DNA from: Janthinobacterium sp. LM6 | GTDB taxonomy: Bacteria > Pseudomonadota > Gammaproteobacteria > Burkholderiales > Burkholderiaceae_D | Assembly: GCF_002002885.1 (NCBI RefSeq) | Contig: NZ_CP019510.1 | Span: 2,294,001 to 2,358,000, forward strand | DNA: 64,000 nucleotides | Reading direction: 5' to 3' | Shown: positions 54,881-63,534 of the stretch, one piece after another | How the letters are laid out: every line of letters begins with the position of its first letter | Position numbering within the stretch: position 1 is the stretch's first letter | Translations under genes and position numbers: made by a program | Notes under the pieces: model-generated | The model's input: the letters and a program-made list of their open reading frames with translations, nothing else | The model's database searches: none | Told to the model about the DNA's origin: nothing

Positions 54881-54954
54881 TAGATTCTTGCACTGCGCCG
54901 CTCGCATGGCCCGGCATATGCCGGCCTGGATTGCCGCAATGCTGGATCACCAAG

Positions 54955-54984
54955 AAACGCTGCCTTCGGGCGGCGTTTTTTTTT
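54955..54984 (+). terminator. Terminator of efp
   Basis: AAACGCTGCC, tetraloop TTCG, GGCGGCGTTT, then T. A palindrome CCGGCATATGCCGG lies just upstream at 54911-54924. Confidence 0.9.
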
Positions 54985-55087
54985 GCTTAAAAAATAATTC
55001 CCTTCAACAACAATTGTGTTGCAAGGACTGCTATGCTATGGCTAGAACATTATTGCGGTAGAAACATTGAAGTTTCCTGGAGATAGC

Positions 55088-56236
55088 ATGCAGCGCAGTC
55101 AGATGTTACGCAGTGGCGCGCCCCGGAGCGTGGCGCGTCCCGTATTGGCCCGTGCCACGGCGCCCGCCAGCCCGATGGCTCATCTGCTCGATGCGGGCGT
55201 GTTGCCGCAACAGCAGATGATGCAGGCAGGCAAACTCAGTTCCCATGCGCTGACGTCGCAGTACCTGGGGCGCATCCGTTCCCTGTGCAGCATCGGCGCG
55301 CGCGCCTATCCCGGCATTGAAATCAACCCCGATGCGCTGAAAATCGCCCTGGAAATGGATCGCGAGCGGCAGGTGCACAAGGTGCGCGGCCCCTTGCACG
55401 GCATTCCCGTCGTCTTGCGCGACAATATCGCCACGGGCGACCGCATGAAGACGCGCACGCAGGCGCCCCTGGCTACCCATGCCAGCTGCGATTCCTTTGT
55501 GGCGGCGCGTTTGCGCGCGGCTGGCGCCGTCATCATCGGCAAAAGCAATTTGCGCCAATGGGCTGCCGTCAGCGTGCCGCATGCCAGTGCCAGCTGGGCC
55601 GGGCTGACCATCCTCGCCGTCGACAGCGCGGCGGACGGCTCCATTGTCGCGCCGGCTTCAAATTGCGGCCTGGTCGCCATCAAGCCCACGGGCAGGACTG
55701 CCGAGGGGCAGGGCGGCGAGCCGGCCACGGCCGGACCGATGGCGCCCAGCGTGCGCGAGGCGGCCTGGCTGCTCGCGGCCTTGAGCGGCGAGCGCCTGGC
55801 CGATGGCGTAGTGTTGGATGCCGCCGGCTTGCACGGGCGCCGCATCGGCGTGGCGCGCAGCCTGTTCGGCCTGTGTGCCGGGACCGATGCCGTGATCGGG
55901 CAGGCGCTGCTGGCGTTGCGCGAACAGGGTGCGGAATTGATCGAGATGCCGCCCGCGCCCGAACCCGGCGGCATCGAAGCGCTGCTGGGCTCGCACAGCC
56001 TTGATGCGCTGGTGGGGCCCACCTGCCATGGCGTGGCGCAAGCGCCGTCGGCCTTGCCGCATATTACGGTGCCGGCCGGCGTGGCCGGGGGCTTGCCGGT
56101 CGGCTTGTCCTTCATCGGCCCTGCGCACGGCGACATGCAACTCATCGCGATGGCGTATGCCTATGAGCAGGCGACTTTGCACCGGCGCACGCCCGCGTTG
56201 CCGTCGAGCATTACCCTGGCGTTGCGCCTGCCATGA
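55088..56236 (+). CDS. Degenerate amidase-signature family protein (likely non-catalytic)
   Basis: 382 residues. The amidase frame is plain: LHGIPVVLRDNIATGDRMKT, AAGAVIIGKSNLRQWA, NCGLVAIKPTGR and ALPHITVPAGVAGGLPVGL. But of the Ser-cisSer-Lys triad, the Lys of the usual KDN is Arg (R111 in LRDN), and the GGSSGG loop is absent, replaced by PHASASWAGLTILAVD. Only the nucleophile-type Ser S185 in ADGSIVAPAS persists. It is also about 100 residues shorter than active amidases. ATG 55088 has GGAG 5 nt upstream. Probably a pseudoenzyme. Confidence 0.8.
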   Translation: MQRSQMLRSGAPRSVARPVLARATAPASPMAHLLDAGVLPQQQMMQAGKLSSHALTSQYLGRIRSLCSIGARAYPGIEINPDALKIALEMDRERQVHKVRGPLHGIPVVLRDNIATGDRMKTRTQAPLATHASCDSFVAARLRAAGAVIIGKSNLRQWAAVSVPHASASWAGLTILAVDSAADGSIVAPASNCGLVAIKPTGRTAEGQGGEPATAGPMAPSVREAAWLLAALSGERLADGVVLDAAGLHGRRIGVARSLFGLCAGTDAVIGQALLALREQGAELIEMPPAPEPGGIEALLGSHSLDALVGPTCHGVAQAPSALPHITVPAGVAGGLPVGLSFIGPAHGDMQLIAMAYAYEQATLHRRTPALPSSITLALRLP

Positions 56237-56265
56237 TGATTCTTTTCGTTTTCTTTCGATAAACT

Positions 56266-56676
56266 ATGCTTGCAACCTTGCTGCTGACTGCGGCCGTGAC
56301 GGCCATCCCGACTCCCTTTGATGCCGCGCAATTGTCTGGCAGCTGGTCCGACAGCGTCAATACGAATAGCGTTTGCGAAGAAGCGCGGCACTTTACGCGC
56401 ATGCAGCTGTCTGACGATCATCAGCGGCTGGCGATCTTCAGCGACCGGACGTGGAAAAGCAAGCTGGGGGAAACCAACCGCTTTGCCGCGACGGTGGTAG
56501 CGGAAACGGAGTACAGCCTGACTTTGCGCTATGACAACGAAACCCGCCTCAACGCCGCTGGCAAGCTGGTGGAGTGGCAGTTGATCATCGTCGCGCCCGG
56601 CGTGTACCGTTGGCGCGAGACGGGATGGGCGGAAGGCAAGGTCAACGGGGTCGTCGGTATCCGCTGTTCTCCCTGA
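56266..56676 (+). CDS. Small exported protein of unknown function
   Basis: 136 residues with a short hydrophobic N-terminus (MLATLLLTAAVTA) compatible with a signal peptide. The body looks like a beta-sandwich or lipocalin-type fold: alternating strands LSGSWSDS, TEYSLTLRYDNET and LIIVAPGVYRWRETGW. Two Cys (CEEA and IRCSP) could form a disulphide. 29 bp after the amidase-like gene, same strand. No family recognised. Confidence 0.65.
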   Translation: MLATLLLTAAVTAIPTPFDAAQLSGSWSDSVNTNSVCEEARHFTRMQLSDDHQRLAIFSDRTWKSKLGETNRFAATVVAETEYSLTLRYDNETRLNAAGKLVEWQLIIVAPGVYRWRETGWAEGKVNGVVGIRCSP

Positions 56677-56741
56677 GACGGGCGCACAAGCATGCCATTC
56701 TGCTATGCTGCCGGCATTACCGAATGCTTTTAGGAGATTGC

Positions 56742-57200
56742 ATGTCCGCACGTTTGCTCTTGCCCCTGTTCCTGGGCGCCGCCGTGGCGCTGGCCACCCT
56801 GACGGCGCACGCGCGTACGCCCCAACTGTCGCTGATCGAGCAGGCGCAAAGCTGCGACGGCGGCCACACCTGCCCGTACTTCCCCGACGTCTACAAGGCG
56901 GACTATGCCTTTCGCAAGGCCTTCAATATCGGCCTGAAGAAGGCCGGCCTGAAGCGGCAGCGCTGGGTGCCGAACGGTGTGGCGAGCCCGCTCAAGCCCG
57001 TCGAGATCGACGGCAAGGCGCGTCTGCTGAGCAGTGTCTGCGAACCGCACAATTGCGGCCACCGCTACTCCATCCTGTACGACCCGGCCGAGCGCAGCAT
57101 GACGGGCGTGTATATCGGCAGCGATGGCAAGGGGGGCTCGCGCACCGTCTACTTCGGCGAACCCAGCATCGCCGAAGCCGACCTGCTGTTCAAGAACTGA
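56742..57200 (+). CDS. Ivy-family C-type lysozyme inhibitor
   Basis: 152 residues. Signal peptide to about 25 (TLTAHA). The inhibitory loop reads SVCEPHNCGHRYSILYD; the CxPHxC key matches the CKPHDC loop of E. coli Ivy, whose His enters the lysozyme active site, and the two Cys close the loop. Periplasmic defence against host or amoebal lysozyme. AGGAG lies before ATG 56742. Its stop overlaps the next start (TGATG). Confidence 0.87.
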   Translation: MSARLLLPLFLGAAVALATLTAHARTPQLSLIEQAQSCDGGHTCPYFPDVYKADYAFRKAFNIGLKKAGLKRQRWVPNGVASPLKPVEIDGKARLLSSVCEPHNCGHRYSILYDPAERSMTGVYIGSDGKGGSRTVYFGEPSIAEADLLFKN

Positions 57201-57610
57201 TGCACGCGCCACTGCGCATTTCCAGCGAACGCGGCGAGCTGGACGTGGACATGATTCACCGCTACCTGAGCGAGCAGTCGTACTGGAAGCGCGGCGTGGC
57301 GCTGGAAACGGTGCGCAAGGGCATCGCCAACGCGCTGTGTTTCGGCGGCTATGTGGATGGCCAGCAAGTGGCGTTCGCCAGGGTCATCACCGATTACACG
57401 GATTTTGCCTACCTGCGCGACGTGTTTGTGCTGCCGCAATATCAGGGGCGCGGCTATGGCAAGCAGATCGTGGCCGCCGTGCTCGGCGATGCGCGTGTGC
57501 GCGATGTCGTCTGGATGCTGGGCACCGATGACGCGCATGGCCTGTATGCAAGCTTTGGTTTTGCGCCACTGGAGGCGCCACACAAATACATGCGCCGCCC
57601 GGCATCATGA
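57200..57610 (+). CDS. GNAT family N-acetyltransferase
   Basis: 136 residues. Acetyl-CoA loop LPQYQGRGYGKQIVAAVL (Q-x-x-G-R-G-x-G) is canonical; RVITDYTDFAYLRDVFV precedes it and DAHGLYASFGFAPLE closes the fold. It shares one base with the Ivy gene stop, so they are co-translated, though a functional tie is not obvious. Substrate unknown. Confidence 0.87.
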   Translation: MHAPLRISSERGELDVDMIHRYLSEQSYWKRGVALETVRKGIANALCFGGYVDGQQVAFARVITDYTDFAYLRDVFVLPQYQGRGYGKQIVAAVLGDARVRDVVWMLGTDDAHGLYASFGFAPLEAPHKYMRRPAS

Positions 57611-57830
57611 TAGTTATTAAAGTAATAGTTTATTCCATGAAAACCATTAATATTGTTGCATGAGATTAATGTTGCATTGATAATGACAGCATGTCATTAT
57701 TCGCGCTCTGCAGCGTGCAGTGCATTGCTGGTGCTGTGCTTTGCCGTCGCCTCCGGGCGCGGGCAAAGGTGGTGAGCGGTCCGATTGGTCGTCCCTGGCA
57801 CGTTTTCTCGTCACTTTAAAGGAATACATC

Positions 57831-58526
57831 ATGAAACAATATGGCGCCGAATTTCTCGGCACGTTCTGGCTGGTACTGGGCGGTTGCGGCAGCGCCGTGC
57901 TGGCCGCCGCCTTTCCCGGCCTTGGCATCGGCTTTGCCGGCGTAGCGCTGGCCTTTGGCCTGACGGTGCTGACCATGGCCTACGCCATCGGCCACATCTC
58001 GGGCTGCCACCTGAATCCTGCCGTCTCGATCGGCCTGTGGGCCGGCGGCCGCTTCCCCGCCAATCAACTGTTGCCGTACATCATTGCGCAAGTGCTGGGC
58101 GCCATCGTGGCCGGCGGCGTGCTGTACGTGATCGCCAGCGGCCAGGCCGGTTTCGACGTCAGCAAGGGCTTTGCCTCGAACGGTTTCGGCGCCCATTCGC
58201 CGGGCGGCTATTCGATGCTGTCGGCGCTGGTCATTGAAATCGTGCTGACGATGTTCTTCCTGATCGTCATCCTGGGCGCCACCGACAGGCGCGCACCGGC
58301 CGGCTTCGCTCCGCTGCCGATCGGCCTGGCGCTGACCCTGATCCACCTGATCAGCATTCCCGTCACGAATACCTCCGTCAACCCGGCCCGCAGCACAGGC
58401 GTGGCCCTGTACGTGGGCGACTGGGCCACCAGCCAGCTGTGGCTGTTCTGGCTGGCACCCATCATCGGCGCCTTGCTGGGCGCGCTGGCCTACCGCTTGA
58501 TTGCCGGCGAAAAAGAATCAGCTTGA
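57831..58526 (+). CDS. aqpZ: Aquaporin Z
   Basis: 231 residues, six membrane helices plus two half-helices. NPA motifs in [13 protein letters not shown] and [13 protein letters not shown]. The selectivity filter area with [13 protein letters not shown] (Thr/Cys-type, Arg after second NPA) fits the water-specific AqpZ group rather than GlpF. ATG 57831 follows AAAGGA. The 220 bp before it (57611-57830) is AT-rich then GC-rich and shows no gene. Confidence 0.95.
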   Translation: MKQYGAEFLGTFWLVLGGCGSAVLAAAFPGLGIGFAGVALAFGLTVLTMAYAIGHISGCHLNPAVSIGLWAGGRFPANQLLPYIIAQVLGAIVAGGVLYVIASGQAGFDVSKGFASNGFGAHSPGGYSMLSALVIEIVLTMFFLIVILGATDRRAPAGFAPLPIGLALTLIHLISIPVTNTSVNPARSTGVALYVGDWATSQLWLFWLAPIIGALLGALAYRLIAGEKESA

Positions 58527-58534
58527 ACATGTAA

Positions 58535-58560
58535 AAAAAGCAGCCCGCGGGCTGCTTTTT
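58535..58560. terminator. Bidirectional terminator between aqpZ and the AraC gene
   Basis: AAAAAGCAGCCCG directly followed by its reverse complement CGGGCTGCTTTTT. Serves both convergent genes. Confidence 0.9.
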
Positions 58561-58563
58561 CGT

Positions 58564-59394
58564 TTAGTCGGCGGCGCGCCACTCGCTCAGGTAGTGCTGC
58601 GGCGTGCGGCCCAGGATGCGGCGGAACATGGCACTGAAGGCGCTGGGGCTGGCGTAGCCCAGCGCATAGGCGATGGCCGCCACGCCTTCGCCCCGGTCCA
58701 GGCGGCAGAAGGCCTCGGCCAGGTGGACTTGCTGCAGCCATTGGCGGTAGTGCAAGCCCGTTTCCTTGGGGAATAAGCGGATCAGGGTGCGCGCGCTGGC
58801 GCCCGCATCCTGCGCCCAGTCCTCGATGCTGCGCCGGCTGCCGGGCGCGTCCATGATGGCCGAGCAGACGGCCACCAGGCGGCGGTCGCGCGGCCAGGGG
58901 ATGGCGATGGGCACGGTATCGGCGGCCGTCAGCTCCGACAGGATCAAATGCGCCAGCCAGTCGCCGCGGCCCGCCAGCGCATATTCGATCGGCTCGGCCA
59001 GCAAGGCCAGGATCAGCTCGCGCAACAGCCGGCTCACTTCCAGCACCTTGCAATCGGCGCCATATTGGGCCGCCACCTGCGCGTCGATGTACACGGTGCG
59101 CATGCTCAGTTCGCTCAAGATGTGGACTTCATGCACCACGCCTACGGGGATCAGCAGGGCGCGCCGCGGCGGCAGGATCCATACGCCGTGCTCGGTGGAG
59201 ACGCGCATCACGCCTTCCGTCGCATACAGCAGCTGCGCCCGCACGTGGCTGTGCGGCGCCGTATAGTCGCCCGCCGCATATTGCCTGGACATGGCCGTCA
59301 CGGGGCGCGGCACGTGCTGGTAGTCGTGCGAGCTGGTGCTGCGGCTGAACGGCACGCCATCGGGATGGGTCTGGGCGGGTTGTTGGGTGTACAT
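58564..59394 (-). CDS. AraC-family transcriptional regulator
   Basis: 276 residues. An N-terminal cupin sensor (about 45-110) with HSHVRAQLLYATEGVMRV and RALLIPVGVVHEVH (two His groups, may bind metal) precedes a C-terminal pair of helix-turn-helix motifs: SIEDWAQDAGASARTLIRLF and VAAIAYALGYASPSAFSAMF, then FRRILGRTPQHYL. Divergent from the Fsr-like exporter, its likely target; the 127-bp gap should contain the operator. Confidence 0.88.
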   Translation of the reverse strand: MYTQQPAQTHPDGVPFSRSTSSHDYQHVPRPVTAMSRQYAAGDYTAPHSHVRAQLLYATEGVMRVSTEHGVWILPPRRALLIPVGVVHEVHILSELSMRTVYIDAQVAAQYGADCKVLEVSRLLRELILALLAEPIEYALAGRGDWLAHLILSELTAADTVPIAIPWPRDRRLVAVCSAIMDAPGSRRSIEDWAQDAGASARTLIRLFPKETGLHYRQWLQQVHLAEAFCRLDRGEGVAAIAYALGYASPSAFSAMFRRILGRTPQHYLSEWRAAD

Positions 59395-59521
59395 GTGGGG
59401 CGCGGGCTTGTCTCTTGGTTGTCACTTGGGCGACGATTATTGGAAGTTATCAGTTCAGTGACCATACTATACTGGCTTCTTTGCCGGGCCGCCCGCCGTG
59501 CCCGATTATTGCGGATGACAC

Positions 59522-60763
59522 ATGCACACAACCACACCTGCTCCAGCATTGGCCACGCCCGTGCCGGCGGCGCCCTCGCTTCATAGTTCCCAACAACAAT
59601 CCGGTCTGGCCATGCACATCCTGGGCGCCGTTGCCTTCGTGCATTTGCTCAATGACTTGATCCAGGCATTATTGCCGTCGATTTATCCGATGCTGAAAGC
59701 CGAGTTTTCACTCAGTTTTACCCAGGTCGGCCTCATTACCCTGACGTTCCAGTGCACGGCATCGTTGCTGCAACCCTGGATCGGCTTGTACACGGACCGC
59801 CGTCCGCTGCCGTTCCTGTTGCCGGTCGGCATGTGCTTTACCCTCGCCGGCGTGCTGATGCTGTCCATCGTCTCGACCTTCCCGACCCTGCTAATCGCCG
59901 CTGGCCTGATCGGCGTCGGTTCCTCGACTTTCCACCCGGAAGCGTCGCGCGTGGCGCGCATGGCGTCGGGCGGGCGCTACGGCTTTGCCCAGTCGCTGTT
60001 CCAGGTGGGCGGCAATGTCGGTTCCGCGCTGGGGCCATTGCTGGCGGCTGCCGTCATCGTGAACCGTGGCCACGGCAATATCGCCTGGTTCAGCCTGCTG
60101 GCCGTGCTGGCCATCGGCGTGCTGTACAAGGTCAGCCACTGGTACAGCGGCCACCTGGCCAGCTTCAAGCCGAAAACGGGCGGACATGGGCCGAACTTGT
60201 CGCGCAACAAGGTGATTGGCGCGCTGGGCGTGCTGGCGCTGCTGGTGTTCTCGAAGTACATCTACATGGCCAGCCTGTCGAGCTATTACACGTTTTACCT
60301 GATCGATAAATTCCACCTGTCGCTCGGCGATGCCCAGCTGTACCTGTTCCTCTTCCTCGCCGCCGTGGCGGCCGGCACCTTCATGGGCGGCCCCATCGGC
60401 GACCGCATCGGCCGCAAGCGCGTGATCTGGATTTCCATCCTGGGCGCCGCGCCATTTACCCTGCTGCTGCCGTATGTCGACCTGCTCTGGACGGCTGTAT
60501 TGACGGTGATCATCGGTTTCGTCATTTCTTCCGCGTTTTCCGCCATTGTTGTGTTTGCGCAAGAACTGGTGCCGGGCAAGGTGGGCATGATCGCGGGGAT
60601 ATTCTTTGGCCTGATGTTCGGCGTCTCCGGCATCGCGGCGGCCGCCATGGGCCACCTGGCCGACGTGTCGGGCATCGCCTATGTGTATAAAATCTGCTCC
60701 TATCTGCCGCTGCTGGGCATCCTGACGGTGCTGCTGCCGCATATCGAGCAGGCGAAGAAATAA
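59522..60763 (+). CDS. MFS transporter, fosmidomycin-resistance (Fsr)-like
   Basis: 413 residues, 12 membrane helices. The Fsr branch is suggested by FVHLLNDLIQALLPSIYPMLK (helix 1), LQPWIGLYTDRRP (loop 2-3 motif A) and GLIGVGSSTFHPEASRVARMASGGRYG (about 140-166, the family hallmark). PIGDRIGRKRVIW is the second motif A. Likely a proton-driven drug or metabolite efflux pump induced through the divergent AraC regulator. An Ala/Pro-rich 28-residue N-terminus precedes helix 1. Confidence 0.88.
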   Translation: MHTTTPAPALATPVPAAPSLHSSQQQSGLAMHILGAVAFVHLLNDLIQALLPSIYPMLKAEFSLSFTQVGLITLTFQCTASLLQPWIGLYTDRRPLPFLLPVGMCFTLAGVLMLSIVSTFPTLLIAAGLIGVGSSTFHPEASRVARMASGGRYGFAQSLFQVGGNVGSALGPLLAAAVIVNRGHGNIAWFSLLAVLAIGVLYKVSHWYSGHLASFKPKTGGHGPNLSRNKVIGALGVLALLVFSKYIYMASLSSYYTFYLIDKFHLSLGDAQLYLFLFLAAVAAGTFMGGPIGDRIGRKRVIWISILGAAPFTLLLPYVDLLWTAVLTVIIGFVISSAFSAIVVFAQELVPGKVGMIAGIFFGLMFGVSGIAAAAMGHLADVSGIAYVYKICSYLPLLGILTVLLPHIEQAKK

Positions 60764-60770
60764 GCGGGTG

Positions 60771-60800
60771 ACGCGGGAGGGCTTGACGGCCCGCCCGCGT
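60771..60800 (+). terminator. GC-rich hairpin after the Fsr-like gene
   Basis: ACGCGGGAGGGC pairs with GCCCGCCCGCGT with one mismatch. No T-run, so Rho-assisted at best. Confidence 0.45.
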
Positions 60801-60937
60801 ACATGCGATATTTGTCCCATGATCACTTCCATCCTCTATCCAGCTTTTGCATCCGGCGCCGCTGCTGCGCCGTGTCCGCGCGCATGGCTTCGTGAGGATG
60901 CGGCCCGGCGCCGTTAAACTTTTTACTCCTCATTCCG

Positions 60938-60977
60938 ATGGCCACAGTGTTGAAAAACCTGTGGCCATTTTCTTTTT
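60938..60977 (+). terminator. Terminator-like hairpin in the cysS leader (possible attenuator)
   Basis: ATGGCCACAG, 11-nt loop, CTGTGGCCAT (perfect 10-bp stem), then TTTTCTTTTT. It ends 24 bp before the cysS ATG, too close for a standard promoter plus leader downstream. cysS transcription must therefore read through it, or start at a CATAAA -10 (60989-60994) giving an almost leaderless mRNA. A 32-codon open frame with one Cys codon (60819-60917) precedes it, without a clear RBS. Confidence 0.6.
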
Positions 60978-61001
60978 CCGCAACGCGCATAAAAGTCCCG
61001 C

Positions 61002-62378
61002 ATGACACTTCATTTGTACGATACGTATAGCCGCAGCCTGCGGCCGTTTGAACCCATCGCCCCTGGCCAGGCGGGCCTGTACGCCTGCGGCCCCACCGTC
61101 TACGATTACGCGCATATCGGCAACCTGCGCACCTATCTGTTCGTCGACGGCTTGCGCCGCGCGCTCGCGTTCAACGGCTTGCAAGTGCGCCACGTGATGA
61201 ACATCACGGACGTGGGCCATTTGACGTCGGATGCGGACAGCGGCGACGACAAGATCGAAGCGCGCAGCCGGCGCAGCGGCGAGTCGGCCTGGGATATCGC
61301 CGCCGCATTCACGTGCGCGTTTGAGGACGATTTGCGCCAGTTGAATATCCTGCCGCCCACCGTCTGGTGCCGCGCCACCGACCATATCGCGGAGCAGATC
61401 GCCTTCATCGGCGACCTGGAAGCGAAGGGCTACACCTACCGCACGGACGACGGCATTTACTTCGACACGACGCGCCAGGACGATTATGGAAAACTGGCGC
61501 GCCTGAAGCGCGACGGCCTGCAAGCGGGCAAGCGGGTGGAGCTGGGCGAGAAGCGCGATATCTGCGACTTCGCGCTGTGGAAGTTCAGCGGCGTGCCGGG
61601 ACAGCGGCAGATGGAGTGGGACAGCCCGTGGGGCCTGGGTTTTCCCGGCTGGCATATCGAATGCTCGGCCATGGCGGAAAAGCACCTGGGAACCTATTTC
61701 GACATCCACTGCGGCGGCGAAGACCACGTGGCCGTCCACCATAGCAATGAGATCGCGCAAACGCAGGCGCGCCACGGCACGCGCCTGGCCAACTTCTGGC
61801 TGCATGGCGCCTTCCTCAAGACGCAGGAGGCGAAGATGTCGAAATCCTCGGGCGACTTCTTGCGCTTGCAAAGCCTGGTGGAGCGGGGCGTCGATCCGCT
61901 GGCCTACCGCTACCTGTGCCTGGGCGCCCATTACCGCAGCAGCCTCAATTTCACGGATGAAGCCCTGCGCGCCGCCAGCAGCGGCCTGGCGCGCCTGCGC
62001 GTGGCCGTGTACGGCCTGGGGGAGGAGGACGGCGAGGCCGATCCCGCATGGCTGGCGCGGTTTACTGCCTGCGTCAACGATGACCTGAATTATCCGCGCG
62101 CGCTGGCCATGGCCTGGGATCTGCTGAAAAGTGCGCTGCCGGACGCCGTGAAAAAGGCCACCATGGCCCGTTTCGATACGGCGCTGGGACTCGATCTGCT
62201 GGCCTGGCAGCCGGCGCAGCTGGAAGTGCCGCAGCAGGTGCAGGCGTGGATGGCGCAGCGGAGCGTCGCCCGCGCGCAGCGCCAGTGGGTCGAGGCGGAC
62301 CGCTTGCGCGCACTGGCGCGTGCGGCGGGCTTCGACATCGACGATACGCCGCAAGGGCAACAGGCGCGGCCTTTGTGA
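61002..62378 (+). CDS. cysS: Cysteinyl-tRNA synthetase, atypical type
   Basis: 458 residues, class I. Zinc/HIGH region [19 protein letters not shown], zinc ligands [11 protein letters not shown] and [18 protein letters not shown] in [12 protein letters not shown]-terminal helical anticodon part. All catalytic residues are present. Blocks such as [19 protein letters not shown] and [15 protein letters not shown] resemble the CysRS of distant bacterial phyla more than what I recall of the usual betaproteobacterial enzyme, so this may be an acquired or second copy. No Shine-Dalgarno is seen before ATG 61002. Confidence 0.92.
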   Translation: MTLHLYDTYSRSLRPFEPIAPGQAGLYACGPTVYDYAHIGNLRTYLFVDGLRRALAFNGLQVRHVMNITDVGHLTSDADSGDDKIEARSRRSGESAWDIAAAFTCAFEDDLRQLNILPPTVWCRATDHIAEQIAFIGDLEAKGYTYRTDDGIYFDTTRQDDYGKLARLKRDGLQAGKRVELGEKRDICDFALWKFSGVPGQRQMEWDSPWGLGFPGWHIECSAMAEKHLGTYFDIHCGGEDHVAVHHSNEIAQTQARHGTRLANFWLHGAFLKTQEAKMSKSSGDFLRLQSLVERGVDPLAYRYLCLGAHYRSSLNFTDEALRAASSGLARLRVAVYGLGEEDGEADPAWLARFTACVNDDLNYPRALAMAWDLLKSALPDAVKKATMARFDTALGLDLLAWQPAQLEVPQQVQAWMAQRSVARAQRQWVEADRLRALARAAGFDIDDTPQGQQARPL

Positions 62379-62420
62379 AGATGTCCTGCATAATGGCCGT
62401 CTGATGAAACTGGAGATGCC

Positions 62421-62990
62421 GTGAAGCGTCGTGTGCTGCTATTGAGTTGTTGCCTGGTCTTTTCTGCCGCGCAGGCGGCCAGCGAGTGTCCGGGCTTTCC
62501 CGCACTGGCCACGTCAGGCGAGGCGCTGCTGGCGCAAGTGCGTGCGCTGCCGCCCATCGGCATCGACCGCGAACGGCAGGCGTGCGCGCCGGCGACCGTC
62601 ATCGACTTCGCCTACAGCGGCGGCACCTTATGCAGTTTTGGCGGCGAGATCGAGGCGGCGACGGCCGCTGTCACGCGCCTGGCCGATGGCGGTGAGCTGG
62701 TCGAATACCTGTACCTGTTCCCATACGCGCCGGCCACGCATGCGCGCTTGCTGGCGCTGCTGGCCGCGCGTTTTAATCAAGTCGACAAGGCGGCCTGGCC
62801 CACCTTCCTGCAGGGGAGCGCGCCGGGCAAGGAAACCACGGCCCTGTTCACGCATGGCGGCTTTTATATCTCGCTGGGCAAGCCCACCGCAGGCGATCCC
62901 GCCGAGTGGTATTCGAATGTGATCTTTGAAAAGAGGGATCAGCCTGCGCTGGGCGTGCGCAAGGTTTGCCGGGAGGGGCGCGATGGTTGA
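62421..62990 (+). CDS. Exported protein of unknown function
   Basis: 189 residues. Start GTG 62421 with GGAG 5 nt upstream. Signal peptide (MKRRVLLLSCCLVFSAAQA). The mature protein has Cys in ASECPGF, QACAPA, TLCSFG and KVCREG, four in all, likely two disulphides in the periplasm. No family recognised. It overlaps the next gene by 8 bp. Confidence 0.7.
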   Translation: MKRRVLLLSCCLVFSAAQAASECPGFPALATSGEALLAQVRALPPIGIDRERQACAPATVIDFAYSGGTLCSFGGEIEAATAAVTRLADGGELVEYLYLFPYAPATHARLLALLAARFNQVDKAAWPTFLQGSAPGKETTALFTHGGFYISLGKPTAGDPAEWYSNVIFEKRDQPALGVRKVCREGRDG

Positions 62991-63534
62991 AGCGCAAGCC
63001 TTTCCCGCAACATTGACCGACACCGTGGTGCAGCTGCTGCCTGCGCTGGCCCAAGGCCAGCTGCACGCGCCATCGGCACCGTTTGACGTGCATCAGGATG
63101 GCCGGCTGCTGCGCATCCCCGTGCGCACCTATTACCACCGAAAGCAGCTGCTGGCCTGTACGCGCCTGCCCGGCGACGCGGGCGTGCTCGCCCTGTGCCT
63201 GGGCACGCGCCACCATGACGGCCATTTGCGCGAAGCGTGTGTAAAACAGCTGTTGCTGCAGGAGCGGGCGTGGACGGTGCCGTTCGTCGTGCACCTGTGC
63301 GGCGAGTACGTGCTGGAGATTGTCGAGGTGATTGGCGCGGCGCTGCTGGCCTGGAATACGGAAGCGCTGGCGCGCTATCTGCGGGAGAACCCAGCGTATG
63401 TGGACACGCTGGAGCGGCGCAGCATCAGTTACTGGAGCTGCTACTACCGCGGGCAGTATCCCGTGAGGGAAGACTACCCGGGATGCAGGACCATGGCGGC
63501 CCTGCGTGCAGTGCAGCAGCTTACGCCTCGATAA
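62983..63534 (+). CDS. Uncharacterised DUF-like protein coupled to the exported protein
   Basis: 183 residues, soluble, no signal. It is rich in His/Cys/Trp toward the middle and end (GTRHHDGHLREAC, SISYWSCYYRGQYPVREDYPGC). I do not recognise a family. ATG 62983 overlaps the previous stop by 8 bp with GGGAGG upstream, so translation is coupled. Its 3' end overlaps the convergent dbpA by 14 bp. The context (surveyed only to the window edge) does not reveal a role. Confidence 0.68.
   Translation: MVEAQAFPATLTDTVVQLLPALAQGQLHAPSAPFDVHQDGRLLRIPVRTYYHRKQLLACTRLPGDAGVLALCLGTRHHDGHLREACVKQLLLQERAWTVPFVVHLCGEYVLEIVEVIGAALLAWNTEALARYLRENPAYVDTLERRSISYWSCYYRGQYPVREDYPGCRTMAALRAVQQLTPR

Noticed and set aside
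57611..57830. Extended aqpZ N-terminus or small gene upstream
   Set aside because: The in-frame extension is Arg/Ser-rich without a membrane or family pattern; the AAAGGA before ATG 57831 and the [12 protein letters not shown] start fit AqpZ.
60819..60977. T-box riboswitch before cysS
   Set aside because: No T-box consensus, specifier loop or stem I of the Firmicutes type is visible; only one hairpin with a T-tract.
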